From assembly GCA_029783825.1 (NCBI GenBank), contig JAREIK010002635.1, positions 784,350-848,349 on the forward strand: a stretch of DNA of 64,000 nt, written 5' to 3'. The position numbers and the translations under genes were made by a program. This stretch comes from Sapria himalayana. Lineage: Eukaryota > Streptophyta > Magnoliopsida > Malpighiales > Rafflesiaceae. Below the pieces are notes generated by a model. The model had not been told where the DNA came from. It saw only the letters and a program-made list of their open reading frames with translations, and did no database searches. Of this stretch, positions 11,494-23,614 are shown piece after piece (the stretch's first letter is position 1; each line of letters begins with the position of its first letter).

Positions 11494-12023
11494 TTTGTGG
11501 CTACTAATATTATTTTAGATACAAAATCCAAATTGATAATATAAACAGATGTATGCCAAATATGTAGATACAAAATCTAAATTACGACCAAATATTATAG
11601 ACATTTGCATGATTTGACTAAGAAAATTCAAAGTTGAATATCCAGAATAAAGTAAAAGATAATTCATAAGACATCAAAAATATTAAGGCCACCAATAGTG
11701 TTATCTTCAAAATCATACATGATCTACATGATCAAATATCATAACGCTACCTTCAGAATCATAAAAAAATTATTTCTAATCAGCTTATATTATGTATCAT
11801 ATTTCAAATTATATTTTTTTATAAAATATTGAGTTGAGCTGAATGTAAAATATTTATTTTAGTTATTTATTTAATTTTTACTCATTTAAATTTGTAATAC
11901 AATGCACTTTTAATTATATTATTTTAATATGTAATATTTTAAATATATAAAAAATTAAAATTTTATAAAATTTTAATTAGGCATTCTGCATTCGGGCTAA
12001 CCATAACCAATACAACCTAGCAT

Positions 12024-13901
12024 CAGAGATTTCAAGTAGGCCCGAGTAGCCTAGGCCCAGCACCCTCTGACCCAGCACGATACAATCCAAAACTATGTCT
12101 GAGCTCTTGTCGGGCCAGCTTTAGATATAGGTGTCAAAAGGGTCAGGCGGTCCAGGCCCAGACAGAAGCCTAGCATGGTTCAGATGAACCTAGCACAGCA
12201 TAGCATGCTACAGTATCGCGCCCAGGCCCATGCCGAGCAGACCCCCGGCACGAACCATGTTATGTCGTGCCAAGGGGTTTCAGACCAGGTGTCAACCCAA
12301 TCACGGCACAGACGCCTAGCACGTGGACAAAACCCGGATGCGTAGCACAAGAGCACAGCACGATAACTTGTACCGAATGATGCCCAACGAAAGAGGGCAT
12401 GGTGATGCCCGATAGGGGTAGGACGTGGCAACGCCCGATGGGCAAAGGAATGGCATGCCCAACGAAAGAAGGCAGCATGACAACGCACCGCCCGAAACCC
12501 TAATTTTTTTAAATACCTAACCCAAACTTATCTGCCTGACCCAGCCCAAACCGGCCCAAACCCGGGCGAATTCCGATCCACGGGCTGTGTCGGGCCTGCC
12601 TTCCAAAAAATCATGTGGTGCCAAGGACGACATGCCAGCCCAATTGGGCACAAAAAAATGGATCGGGTCAGGCCTTCCCAGCCCTTTTGACACCTCCAGC
12701 TTGAGGTATAGTTCATATCGTGCTAGGCTAGGGGGTGTAAGGCATCATACCAAGCCAAGCACGACCTGGATGTCTGGCCCGAAGGCACGGTCCAGTGGCA
12801 CGACCCGACTCCATGCCCTAGAACTCGGGCTAGGTATCAAGTTTCGAGCATCGAGCTCCCGTGATGCATAACCCACCGGTCATCATGCACGACTCGACTT
12901 GGCTCATGCCTTGGGGTCAGGCCCAACCCTCGCTCGATTCCAGATACTTCTAGAACATCAAACCAAACCAACCCAATAGTCAAAAAAAATTATACTGAGA
13001 TGCATCTAGCCATTGGATGCACCCATTATAACAGAAAATCGAATAGTTATCGGGTTTCTTCCGTAAAAAATTCATTAAAAATTTAAAAAAATCAAAAAAA
13101 TGATTTTTTTTAATCTTTATATTAGTTATATATATCTCTCCCTCATTTCTCAATTTCACACCTCACATTCTCTCTCTTTCTCTTTGATCTTAATTCTTAA
13201 ATATCTAAAGTCTAACTCAAAGTCGGTCCTCCCTCAATTTCATTCGAGCATTCGACCTTTGGGACTCAGGTGCAGACTGTGTTGTGAACATCAAATTCAA
13301 ATATCAAACATCAACTTCAGCAATTGAGAATTAATATTCCATAAACGGCCAAATGCCAACATAGATAATATTTTTAAAATTTTATTTAGTTTTTTTATTT
13401 TAATTTTTAATAATAATTTAATAACAAATATTATTTAATTTAAAAAATAGAATTAAAAACTAATAAAAATTTAAAATGATAAATAATAAATTTAATAATG
13501 AGAACGAGATTAATATTAAAATAAACATAGATAATTTTAATATTAATAACGAAAACCATACTAAAAGATCTGAGTTCAGGGCCACCAAAACTTTGTTTTT
13601 TCTTATGATTTCGGCCTAAATATCTAAAAAATAAAAAACTAGAAAAAAAATTATAATTTAGACTTACTTTAACATTATACAAAATAAAAACATTAGAAAT
13701 ATCAATAAAGAATCAAAATAATATAAATATTACAAGAAAATATTAACTTGTAAGAGTGCATGTAAGATTAGGCACCTAAAAATACATGCAGAATAATACA
13801 AAAAAAATATGGTGTATTAGATCATATGAAAACCTAACTGAGCAGCGAGTTATTTGAGGTCGGATCTAGTTCAACCTCTATGTTGACCCCTCTCATTTAC
13901 C
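12024..13901 (+). mobile_element. hAT copy 7, 5' half only
   Basis: A degenerate left terminus (CAGAGATTTCAAGTAGGCCC at 12024) opens GC-rich subterminal DNA that is interrupted by a smaller hAT (12126-12698). The equivalent of the 5' leader follows: a CT-rich stretch of CTCTCTCTTTCTC type at about 13135-13185, resembling 24030-24080 in copy 1, then the BED-finger region as TCKSAC-like and HLKIHAE-like codons around 13750-13800. The sequence ends at 13901, where copy 6 begins, just before the segment equivalent to 24640 in copy 1. The 3' half is not found after copy 6. The small ORF at 13100-13327 covers leader sequence and is not a gene. Confidence 0.6.
12126..12698 (+). mobile_element. Non-autonomous hAT nested in copy 7
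   Basis: A 573-bp element with termini TATAGGTGTCAAAAGGGTC and CCCTTTTGACACCTCCA. Flanks GCTTTAGA (12118-12125) and GCTTGAGG (12699-12706) match at 6 of 8, so the call is good but the duplication has aged. It contains CCCGAAACCCTAATTTTTTT (about 12491-12510), a telobox-like motif shared with the element at 53709-54157. ORFs at 12180-12488, 12260-12478 and 12528-12716 on the minus strand are chance frames through GC-rich repeats. Confidence 0.7.
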
Positions 13902-15050
13902 TAGAGGTGTCAAACGGGTCAGGTAGCTTGGGCCCAGCCCAATGAAAGGCCTGACTCGGTCATGTCTGGCCCGACACGACATGGTCCAAACCCGTGCCCA
14001 TGCAGGGCCGGCTCACGTCATGGGTCATGTCGTGACATGCCTAAGTCTATTGGGTCACGTGTTGGGCTAGGCACAGCCCAGTAGCATGGCCAAAGGACAC
14101 ACTATTTCGACATGACAAGAACCATGCCCTGCCCCCCACTCAGCCCCCCACCCTGACACCCGGCACCCCGATGCCCAACCATGAGCCCAGCAAATCCAAA
14201 TTTTCACAAGTCTCATAACCCAACATGACCCATCGGACTTTTTCCTCAATGCTAGCCTAAGGCCAATGGTTCCAGAAGCCAAAGCTTCTAAAATCTATGA
14301 CTATTTGGATGGGTTCAAAAGTCAAACCGACCCAAATGGTCTAAAAAAAATCAAATCTCGACAGTTGGATTTCGCCGCCAATGGCTAGGAAGCAGAATCC
14401 AACGACCCTAAAGATTCTACTCTAATTCTTTTTTAAAAAAATTCAAAAAAACCAAAAAAAAAAATTTTTGCTTGCTATCAGCCTTCAGCTTTCGAGACTC
14501 ATGTGTGAATTATGATGCGTATGTGGTACGGACATCAAAAAATCAAAGTTATTTTATGCATTATGATTTACATGTATTTTTTTATTATTTAGTTGTTAAG
14601 TTTTATTTTAAAAAATTTGTTTTATTATTTTTAATTAATATATTAATTTAAAAACATTATATACAATACAATTAAATAAAAAATAAAAAATAAAAAAATA
14701 AATATTAATTTTAATTACGAAAATAAAATTAATTATAATATAGATAACAGAAAACCTATAAAAAGATCTGAGGCCACGAAAACTTGGGTTTCTCCGATCA
14801 CCTCGACCCAAACATCTAAAAAATAAAAATTTAGTAAAATATCAATAATTTAGATTTACTTTAATATAATACGATAAAAAAATTAGGGATACTGAAAAAG
14901 AATCGATACCATTCAGATATTATAGAAAAATTTTAAACTGTGAGAGTTCATCTTGGACTAGGCACCTTGAGAGGAACGTCAAATTATACACCAAAAAACA
15001 TGAAGCATTAGATCCTAGGCAGACCCAACTCATCAATGAATTCTTTTAGG

Positions 15051-15150
15051 TTGAATTCAATTCAGCTTCAATATTATTAATATTAATAATATTAATATTA
15101 TTAATATTGAATTCAATTCAGCTTCAATATTAGGGATACTTTAATATAAT
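15051..15150. repeat. AT-rich duplicated and inverted repeat inside copy 6
   Basis: GAATTCAATTCAGCTTCAAT occurs near 15053 and again near 15109, separated by a self-complementary run of ATTATTAATATTAAT words. ACTTTAATATAATACG (near 15138) also repeats a piece found at about 14869. Together this looks like a replication-slippage or repair scar at a deletion junction. Confidence 0.75.
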
Positions 15151-15276
15151 ACGGGTTGATATTGAGATTAAGCCATTGAGATAGTTGAGCTTACTAAATT
15201 ATTAATATTATGATTGAGATTGACTGTGTTTATAGTTTTTTTTATGTTGTTATGATTTGTAAATTATACTTATGAT

Positions 15277-16171
15277 CAAGAAATCATGGATATGGCTCCC
15301 TATAGCCGTGTCCACGTGGACACGTGAACACGATACGAATACGGAACGGATACCTATCCAATATGCCCTGTGCTGTATCGTTGATCAATCCGTATCCGAT
15401 ACACCACGTGGCGTATCAGACGAATGTGTCGGCTGCCATATCCATGCCGACAACGTGGCCGACGTCCGACGACGTCAAGTAGCCGATGTCACCCATGACG
15501 CCAAATGGACGATTCTGTGGGGGGAGCAAATGGTGGACACGATTCTATGGAGGGAGCAGTGGGCGGGCGCGATTCTTGTGGAGGGAGCAGTGGGCGGGCG
15601 TGATTCTGTGGAGGGAGCAATGGGCGGGCACGATTCTGTGGAGGGAGCAGTGGGTGGGCGCGATTCTGTGGAGGGAGCAGTGTGCGGGCGTGATTTTGTG
15701 GAGGGAGCAGTGGGCGGGCACAATCAATGGGGAGGCATGGGACGAGCACGATGTGCAGTGAGGCACGGGGCGGGAGCAATTCTGATGCAGGGCGCGATTG
15801 GGGACATGATTTTTATAAAATAAAATAAATATTTTTATTTTATAAAATAAAAAAATATTTTTATATAATATAAGATAATTATAAAATAATTTTTTATAAA
15901 ATAAGATAATTATAAATATTATCTTATAAAATAAAATATTTTAATTTTATAAAATAAAAAAAATCTATTTATTTAATAAAATAAAATATTTTATTTTATT
16001 TTATTTTATAAAAAACCTAATATTTATAAAAAAATATATATTTTTTATTATTTTTTTTATTTTTTTTATCATATCATATCTTAGCCTTATCTGTATCCTA
16101 GTCTTTTAGAATTTGCCGTGTCTCCGTATCATGTCATGTCATATCCATGTGTCCGTATCCATACTTCTTAG
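15277..16171. mobile_element. Miniature hAT-like element C (inverted relative to A and B)
   Basis: An 895-bp element with the cleanest boundaries of its family: CTTATGAT (15269-15276) is repeated exactly at 16172-16179. The left terminus CAAGAAATCATGGATATGG is the inverted counterpart of CCATACTTCTTAG at the right. Order is reversed relative to A and B: CACGTGG-type repeats, GC hairpin region, minisatellite (15511-15750), AT-only palindromic block (about 15815-16060), terminus. The 183-codon ORF at 15272-15823 simply reads the minisatellite, as VEGAVGGRDS-like repeats, and is not a credible protein. Confidence 0.85.
15511..15750. repeat. Minisatellite in element C, 7 units of 30 bp plus a degenerate one
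   Basis: Units begin GATTCTGTGGAGGGAGCAGT and end GGGCGGGC(G/A)C. Since 30 is a multiple of three, all frames stay open across it on both strands, which explains the overlapping ORFs. Its reverse complement matches the CCCGCCC...CTGC...AATCGTG core of element B. Confidence 0.9.
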
Positions 16172-16543
16172 CTTATGATTTTATGTTATTTTATTTATTT
16201 TTTGATTGAATGATAAATAAATAATTGATATATTTTTTTGATATTTTTTGTGATTTATGTGAATTTAATAAATAATATAATGTAATGTCACACTCAACTC
16301 ATGAAATTTAAAAAAAAAATTAAATAATTAATCCAGGATTCCAATACCAAGACGGTGAGTCAAGTTACAAGTGCAACTGTGCGAGTCGGTCTCGAACTTG
16401 AACTCAAAGTCCTAACCTCCTAGGACCTAGCATAGCTAGGTCCTAGTCTAAGGCACTGGACCTAGCATGCACAATATAGTAGCGTGACTGGGCCACAAAA
16501 ATTCAAGTCATGCCAACATAGCATGACCCATTTGATACGTCTA

Positions 16544-18779
16544 AAAAATAATAAAAATTCAAGTTGAACAGTATCATAGTCAATAATGTTCAAGCATGTT
16601 ATTAGCAAAAATAATATTTTCAAAACTAGAAAATAATATAGAGAATATAATATGATTATCAGTGATTTGAATATTTGTTTATGTGTTGATAATTAAAGAG
16701 TCTAGAGTGAGAATACAAATAAAATAACTAGTGATACTTAAAAAAATGGAATAATCTATTATTATCTTAGAGAAAAATGTTGTATACTCCTCTCTAGTAA
16801 GTATCATGGTAGATAGATACTATGAGGATTCATGAATGACTTTGCCAATCAGCCTACACTTCTCACAGATGCATAATACTTTTGGTCTCTTTGAAAATAA
16901 TATCCAATAATTATTTCGAGTGCAATTCATCTTTTGATAATGTATATCTCGGACTGAAACTCTCCTCTATCTACCACTATTGTGATAATCCATACAATGT
17001 CAAAATTATAGTTCTTCAAAAAATATAAAAATTATTTGCACTCAATTCCTTCCTCCCCTTTTTTACACAACTAGAGAAAAAATAATTAGAATTTCTACTC
17101 AAATTTATTACCTACTATCATTGCAGGCCTTTAGAGTTTGTTGATAAAAGCCCACCACAACACTAAACACCTCCACAACATGTTGCATGCCTCCACTACA
17201 CGATGCACACCTTCACCACGAGTAGTGCTCCTCCACCACACACTTGTTGTGCACTATGTGTGCCACCTACCCTTATGCTCATGTTTGCTGAAGCATTATT
17301 TTTGTTACAAATTAGTCTAGCATTTATTTGTTACACATTTATGGCTCAAATATAATGTTAACAATTAAATGCAAAAAAAAAAAAAATACCCACTATGAAA
17401 TATAGCATACACAATGCCTTTGTGTAATGAGAAAAAAATGATTTGGATAATTCACAAATTAGATACTCTTATCAAACAACATAAAAAGTAAAAAATAAAT
17501 AAAATCACAACAAACACACTAAAAGTTAAGTGAATAAGTATAGAATTTTATTCAAATTGATACAAATGTGATCAAATGTGTGTAGAGAAAAAAAAAGTGG
17601 AGCATTCTTATGTGATGAACACTACATGTATCAAGCTACATGGTTGGCATAGAAAATAAATAAAAAAAATTTTGATATGTATAATGATCTCAATACTCTC
17701 TACAAACTTATGCATAGATATTTTGTATTTTCAACTTAAATAAGAAATATTAAGAAAAAAATGTATCAAAGTCTTAATAAAAATACATGTCGATATATAT
17801 TTAACGAGCACAATGTTGGAGGTGTCAAGTTATCTTAGGCATTTTCTAGTAAAATGCTAGTCAATTTTGTAACTTATGTTTGCGAAAAACCATGCTATAA
17901 ATAATGTCTCATAGTTTGATCATGACAACAATCTCTAGTAATCAATTTCGTCATGTCTTCGCCCACAAACTCATTATGATAAATAAAATAGATCAATGAA
18001 CATAAAGTTATTCCTACTTCAAAGATTTCACTGTTAAATTGAGTTTGTCTGAAATTTAATATATCATATTTTTTAGTAGATTGATCAGCATATCTCTTAA
18101 TGTGATCAGTGTCACTAGTACTGTTGTATGTATATATTTTTTATAATATATACATTATACCAAATCATTTTTCGACACTTATTATTTTTATTTTTAATTA
18201 TATTAAAATATGTCCAAATTACTGAAATTCATATATTTTTAAATTTTTTTAGGTCAGTTAGTCGATACCATAGAAGGAAACCTAATTTTGACCTAGAACT
18301 TTTTGGTTGAATTATTATTATTAACTATCTCTATGTCTAATTAATTTTTATTATATTTATTAATTATTATTTCTTAATGTGTGAGTGTAAGACTAGGCTA
18401 GAATAGAATGAGAATTATTTTTTAATATTTTACTTAATTTTATGTATTTATTAATCTAAGATTAACAATGTATATCTTAATTTTCTATGCACAAGAAACA
18501 TTTCGAATGTTGCACCGTGTATTCTAGTGCTTGAAAATCATTGTTTGTCATGATAATCAATATATTAGCAATATTTTGACCCACATAATTAAAATTACAA
18601 ATAATGTAAAAAATTATAAAAAATATGGCATAATATTAATTTGAGAGCATTGCAAGAAAATAAGTAAATAATGTATATATTAACTAAAAAAACAAATACA
18701 TGAATTAGATATTTATAAAAAATTGATTAAAAAATATTTATTTTTTATTTTTTTTAATGTTAAATAGGATAGATTTCTA
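16544..18779. repeat. Dispersed repeat R1 copy 1 and flanking AT-rich DNA
   Basis: About 16655-17430 is alignable by eye with about 27100-27850. Shared words include GTTGATAATT, AATAATAT(C)TATTAT, AAGTATCA(T/C)GATG-like, GCATAATACT, GTCTC, TAATAATTATTT and TTTGTTACAAATTA, in the same order. Since the second copy ends in a copia LTR boundary with a primer-binding site (28083), R1 is probably a long LTR. No gene is supported; the ORFs at 17138-17320 and 18128-18310 look random. Confidence 0.55.
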
Positions 18780-19218
18780 AAAGCAATCGAATTTTTACCT
18801 AAAAATTATTAGAAGCAGTTCAACGACTCAAAATAAACTAAATTTTAATTAATTTTTTTATAATATTTTTCAACATGACAGTGACAAGTGTTGTCCTATC
18901 ACTGTCAGTGTCATGCCTGAGGGGGGCTCAAATGGCTAAAAAATAGCTTACTGACAAAGCAAGCAATTTTTTTCACATGACTGATTTTTTTAAAAATCGG
19001 TAATGTTATGTGTTGTTCTGATGTGTTGAGCACACAAACCATGCTTGGCATGGCATGAGACACACTGGGTGCCAGCCTAGCAAGGAACGAGCCATGCCAA
19101 AGGCCCGTACGACCACGATTTAGAAATGGTCATGAATCATGCCATGCATGCCTTGGCATAGCTAATTCGAGTATTGCCTCGTGTTGTGCCTAGGATACCT
19201 GGCTCACATGCTACCTCT
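18780..19218 (-). mobile_element. Degenerate hAT-like end (second subfamily)
   Basis: Ends at about 19218 with GCTACCTCTAC, the inverted form of a decayed TAGAGGTAGC terminus. Upstream are GGCATGGCATGAG-type subterminal repeats and a CACTGTCAGTGTCATG-like motif (about 18870-18920) that matches, on the minus strand, the fragment at 8435-8832. No coding sequence and no matching left end. Confidence 0.45.
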
Positions 19219-20199
19219 ACTTCTAAGTAGCCCCTCTAAGAAACCAAATGTCTGCGGATGGTCTATAGTTTGGGCGGCCTACGCTTTGGCTAGCATTCAC
19301 CCTTTTTGTGTGCACCAACTCCAAGCCCACCTTTTTTTGGCATACTAGGTAGCCCTCTTCTAAGTAGCTCCTTCCCAAGTAGCCCTTTGTTTCCCATTTA
19401 TGAACAATCTCGCTCTAATAACAAAATGATAAGTACTTAAGTCCAAGAGCCTAACTCCACACAAAAACTAGCTCAAAGATGGAGGTTAGACCCAGACTTA
19501 AGTACTCATCTACACCCTTGTGGATATTCAATGTGGATAGAATCATCGTCATTGTAGATGATCAAATAAGCTAATGATGCATCTTTGTTCATACAAGGAA
19601 CAATAATGTACTTGGAATATGATCAGTAAGAATAAAAAAAAGTATTTTAATAATTAAATATGCAAAATATCATTGAATAACATCTTTATCTGATAATTTC
19701 TTCTATTTATATCTAGCCTAATATAGTCTATAAAATCTAATGTATTATCTTTAAGAGCTCAACATAAAAGTTGAAATATGTCTCATCCTAATCAATTAAT
19801 ATATATAGCTCATCAATTTTATATAATTATTAAAAGTTGAAATATATAAAATAAAATAAATATTCAATAAATAAATAATACATCAAATATACTTATATTA
19901 TGTACAAAAGTGATTTGAGCATCCCATAGATTAAGTACACCCATCAAAAATATAAAAGAAAAAAAATGCTTAATAAAACTACAACATGCCCCATCAAGCT
20001 GGTACTTACATGTCTATAACATTCAATTTTAAGAAAAAACAAGTTAAGATCTCTTCATAACATTCATAAAAATATAATTTTGATGCATAAATGTACGTTG
20101 TAATAATTATCTCATCATAAATATTTTCAATAAAAAAAGAAACAATCTTAAGTATTTCGTTTGCTAGTGAAACACTAAATTAGAAGACATATGTCTCGC
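19219..20199. other. Possible copia LTR and boundary sequence, minus strand
   Basis: About 19400-19500 (GCTCTAATAACAAAATGATAAG, then AAGTCCAAGAGCC) read on the minus strand gives a TTATTAGAGC word resembling a decayed methionine-tRNA primer-binding site. About 19790-19990 resembles the tail of the R1 repeat. I cannot define LTR ends and no gene is present. Confidence 0.3.
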
Positions 20200-23100
20200 A
20201 ATCTAATTATCACAATAAGGATAATGGATGAAGAAACTATACATTTGATCTCCTAATCCAAAATATTTCACAGGTAATTGTCAGTATTGTTCTAAATAAT
20301 GTTACAATACTAAAATTTTAAAATAATCACTCTCACTTTCCAAGAGAAAATGTTGCCTCCAAGAAAAATGAAAAACCTTATCATAAAATTTTTCTCTATG
20401 CATATTGCAAGGATCAATGAGCCCTTAAAGAGATCTCACTGTCCTATAGACTTCATCGCATTCCTCAATATGTGAAAAGTTATCAAGATGAATCTACCAA
20501 AAAATATATATGAAATAATTAACTATATTGACTATATATATTATATCTGACATGATTATAATTATACAGTTAATATTTTCTATGATTCTCCTATAAGTAA
20601 CAGAATCAACTAAAAAAGTCACATCAAAAATAAAAACAATACATGAATTAATATAAGTCTCTACTTAAGTACAAATCAAAAGACTAACCTCTACAAGAAT
20701 ATTAAATACATATTCATTGTAGACTAACCCCTGCAATAAAAGTCTCTCATGGTCCTTAATCTAAAATTGTATTTGAATTTTGAAGCAACTCCTTGATTTG
20801 AGTGATTTTCAACTCGTCAACTCTCATAATTAGAATATTATTCACATAGATAATTAATAAAATTATCATGCCATTAGCACTTCTCTAAAAGAATAAAAAA
20901 AATTAGTATTATACTTGTATAACCCAAATGAGATGATTGTATGTGAAAATCTCACAAATCAGATAATTGATGACTACTTCAAACCCTTCAATATATTTTG
21001 CAATTAACAAACTAATCTTGACTATACTACTGGAAACATCAGTGTCTACTTTATATATACCTTCTCCTCAAGGTCACCATAAAAAAATATATTCTTCAAT
21101 TTTAACTAATGTATCCTCTAATTATGAGATATTACAAAAATGAGAATTAATATAGCGGTAATCTTGATCATTGAAAAATAAGTATCATGATAGTTCATAC
21201 CAAACATCTAAATATATCTTCTTGCTATAAATTTTATTCTTAAGATGATTTATCTCTCCATCTGAACATATTTTCAAAGTAAATATCTACTTACAACCTA
21301 TACTAGCGATATATCTGCTTGCTATAATACTAATTCTCATGTTTCATTAGTAATAGAAGACATGCATCTATTTCATTATGCCTTGACACCATCCTAAATG
21401 AAATAATATTTCAGAAAGTGATTTCAATATAATAATATCTCAAAAAAATAATAAAATAAATAAATAAAGAGTATAATAAAATTTGTGAAATAAAATATAA
21501 AGTACAATCCTCATATCTCTTCCAATGAATAATCTAAAAATCAAGATCATAGAGACTATTATTGGATCAACTGGCTCCTCAATAAACTCATCTCTAGTTT
21601 AAGAAGACTGGGCATGCACATGTCTATCTCTCATGATATAGCATCTAAATATTAGGTGAAAGTCTCTTAGTTATCAACTCAATATAAGTCAATGAAGACT
21701 CATGTTAATATAAACTCTTGTATTAGTGTAGACTCATGTACTTATATGTCATTTAGATCTAAATGAAATTCTCTTAAAGGAAAACCTTATACTATCCAAA
21801 ATCCATATGATCTAAATGTTTTGTATGAAGTATGATCCATAAGAGTAACATCATATTAAGTATCAACATGCTCAAATATAGCCGATACGTGACTCTCTAC
21901 TAATTAGTTATCCATGCAAAACTATATGCAAGGAAGGAAAGACAATAAATTCAAATATAACAGATGAATTTACAATCTTTCTAAGCTCAAAAAATAAATT
22001 ATTATCAAATAAAATAATATTCATACTCGTTAAAATTTTATCAGTCTCTGATGAAGAAATATTTATATTCTCTTTGAATACTATAGTATTCAAGAAAAGT
22101 ACATCTCAATGTCTTAGATATCAACTTATCTCATGGATTAATACTAAAGAGCAATAAATGACTACTTTATATATAACTTATTTTAATAATCTGTTTGTAT
22201 AACAAAATATTTCTATTTTAATATTTTCATGTAAATACAGAAAAGAATATATTAAGATGTCGAGGATGCAACAGTAGCACAATAACGGAGGTCCCGCTGT
22301 CCGATCAGCATACTGAAATTTTTGGAGTAGAGCCTGAACCATCCCATAATCCGATCCGCTCCAGCTAATTGAACCAATAGTTTTTATTATAAAAATTTTG
22401 TATTATTTTATTTTTGAGTTGTTGTTTTTCAAATCTAGAACTATTCATTATTTTCTCTCTTGCTCTGCACAATTTATCGTGACTGTCTCTACGCTGCACA
22501 TAAAGTAAGATATTTTTGGTTTAATCTGTAACGCATAAGTATTTTCTGATTAATGTAGCTAGTCGTATTGAACGACTAACGAACCACGTTATTTCTGGTT
22601 TTCTATTTTCTCGTTTTTTTTATTCTGCCGTGTTGGATTGTAGATTGGATATATATATTATTCTGTTGTGTTATTATTTTGTTATCTTCTGTATCTTAAA
22701 ATCATAACTGTGAGAGCGTAATTGCCCAACAATGACAAAATAAATATATCTAAAAATTTTGAGAGAAAAGTTAACTGAACTCTCTTCAAGATGTAGAATC
22801 TAAAAAAATATACACTAAAAAATAACATAAGAGTATTTGAATTTTTATTCTTCCTTTTAGCCAACCTATTATGTTGGAGTCTGTTGATGCAAGAAGTCTA
22901 GTATATAATCTTATGATTCATATAATAAATTTAAAATTAATCTAACATACATTCTAATGTATTTGTTACTTCTTATTTTTTTAATATTTTTATCAAATTG
23001 AATTTTTATTATTTTTTAAAAAAATCTACAAATAGAAAGAACTTATGATCTATCATGAAAAAGTCATATTTATATATATATATCTCTCGAGTAGCAATCA

Positions 23101-23290
23101 AAAAACATGGTAAGATACTTAAATCTCTTTCCAATCATATTTTTACTAGGTCCTCGTATATTTAAATATATGAAATCAAATAAATCTCTACTCAAATCAG
23201 ATTAACATGTAGGATAAAAAGATCTTATAAGTTTTTCTAGCAGACATATTTCATACACTAAGATTAAAAACCCTTAGGACTAACATAAAG
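20200..23290 (-). pseudogene. Ty1/copia polyprotein remnant (integrase, RT, RNase H)
   Basis: On the minus strand, in polyprotein order: integrase around 23030-23280 (CLLEKLIRSF, then DFIYLNIRGPSKNMIGKRFK, equivalent to the usual HSDLWGP region); RT at about 21055-21100 (LKNIFFYGDLEEKVYIK, equivalent to VKNAFLHGDLEEEVYM); the RT active-site region at about 20815-20885 (SANGMIILLIIYVNN, where the catalytic YVDD has become YVNN); then VDSVTYRRIIENINCIIIIMSD (about 20545-20615), the RT-RNase H linker; and an IFLGGNIFSW-like RNase H piece near 20340-20370. Stops and frameshifts occur throughout. The copia order INT-RT-RNaseH separates it from gypsy. The interval 22256-22740 has a different composition and may be a later insert. 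Confidence 0.75.
22256..22740. other. GC-richer island inside the copia remnant
   Basis: About 485 bases with more C and G than the flanks and without any copia similarity that I can see. It could be a solo LTR or another small insertion. I looked for a 5-bp target duplication around the TGTCGAGG start and the CCCAACA end and did not find one. Confidence 0.3.
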
Positions 23291-23606
23291 TATTCTCAAC
23301 TTGATTAATAATAAGTGACCAAGCTATGAATGCACAAGTAACAAGTCTAAAATACGTAAATATCTAGAGAGATTTTATTCTTAAAGAAAAAACATATAAT
23401 CTAGCCTAATCAATCTCAAATAAAGACTTTCTTAAAATCTTCTAATTTTATAGACAAACATCAATAAAAGAAAAAATAAAATCAAAATTAAATTGTCTAA
23501 AAAGATAACTCATTTAAAATAACTAATAGGACACTATCAAATAATTAAAACACAAGTAACAAAAAAATAAGTTAAATAATACAATATTCAATAGCTTTCA
23601 AATATT

Positions 23607-23614
23607 TGTCATGG
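23607..23614. repeat. 8-bp target-site duplication, left copy, hAT copy 1
   Basis: TGTCATGG, repeated exactly at 27059-27066. Confidence 0.95.

Larger units (their letters stand above)
8833..12020 (+). pseudogene. hAT copy 5 transposase, 5'-truncated and twice interrupted
   Basis: The coding remnant enters at the segment equivalent to ITLMSLPIRF (about 8858) and continues through the QTYLQP, CHIINL, DYVH, YDMMNMCLFVYT and YNISNMFSKYRET blocks to CIDLRIKM at about 9830. The longest surviving piece of frame is at 9566-9832. The frame is then cut by miniature element B (9962-10742), resumes with the SLSRYLDTDYCS-equivalent region, is cut again by a small hAT at 11029-11493, and resumes at 11494 with VATNIILDTKSKL, which corresponds to VAVNVISDRRSRL in copy 1. 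That resumption confirms both insertion sites. The BED finger and everything 5' of it are absent. Numerous stops and frameshifts; inactive. Confidence 0.8.
13902..16543 (+). mobile_element. hAT copy 6, internally deleted, interrupted by element C
   Basis: Left terminus TAGAGGTGTCAAACGGGTC at 13902 and a right terminus TTTGATACGTCTA at 16531-16543. Inside are GC-rich subterminal repeats, the TTGGATTTCGCC / AGAATCCAACGA inverted pair (about 14360-14405), a leader, and an N-terminal coding remnant (about 14760-15060) in which TTGGACTAGGCACCTTGAGA and GATCCTAGGCAGACCCAACT match the BED-finger region of copy 1. After 15060 the coding region is lost and replaced by a local rearrangement, and the rest of the transposase is absent. 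Flanking octamers do not match (CATTTACC versus AAAAAATA), so the right end may belong to another member of the stack. Confidence 0.6.

Noticed and set aside
12180..12871. ORFs of 62-102 codons on both strands near 12.2-12.9 kb
   Set aside because: They lie in hAT subterminal repeats, overlap on opposite strands and have no recognisable content.
15272..15823. 183-codon ORF with 10-residue repeats
   Set aside because: It reads the 30-bp minisatellite of element C, which stays open in several frames on both strands because its unit is divisible by three.
13902..16543. Perfect target duplication for hAT copy 6
   Set aside because: CATTTACC (13894-13901) does not match the sequence after 16543, so the two ends may not be from one insertion.
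22256..22740. Solo LTR with TG...CA ends
   Set aside because: No matching 5-bp duplication was found at the candidate ends.
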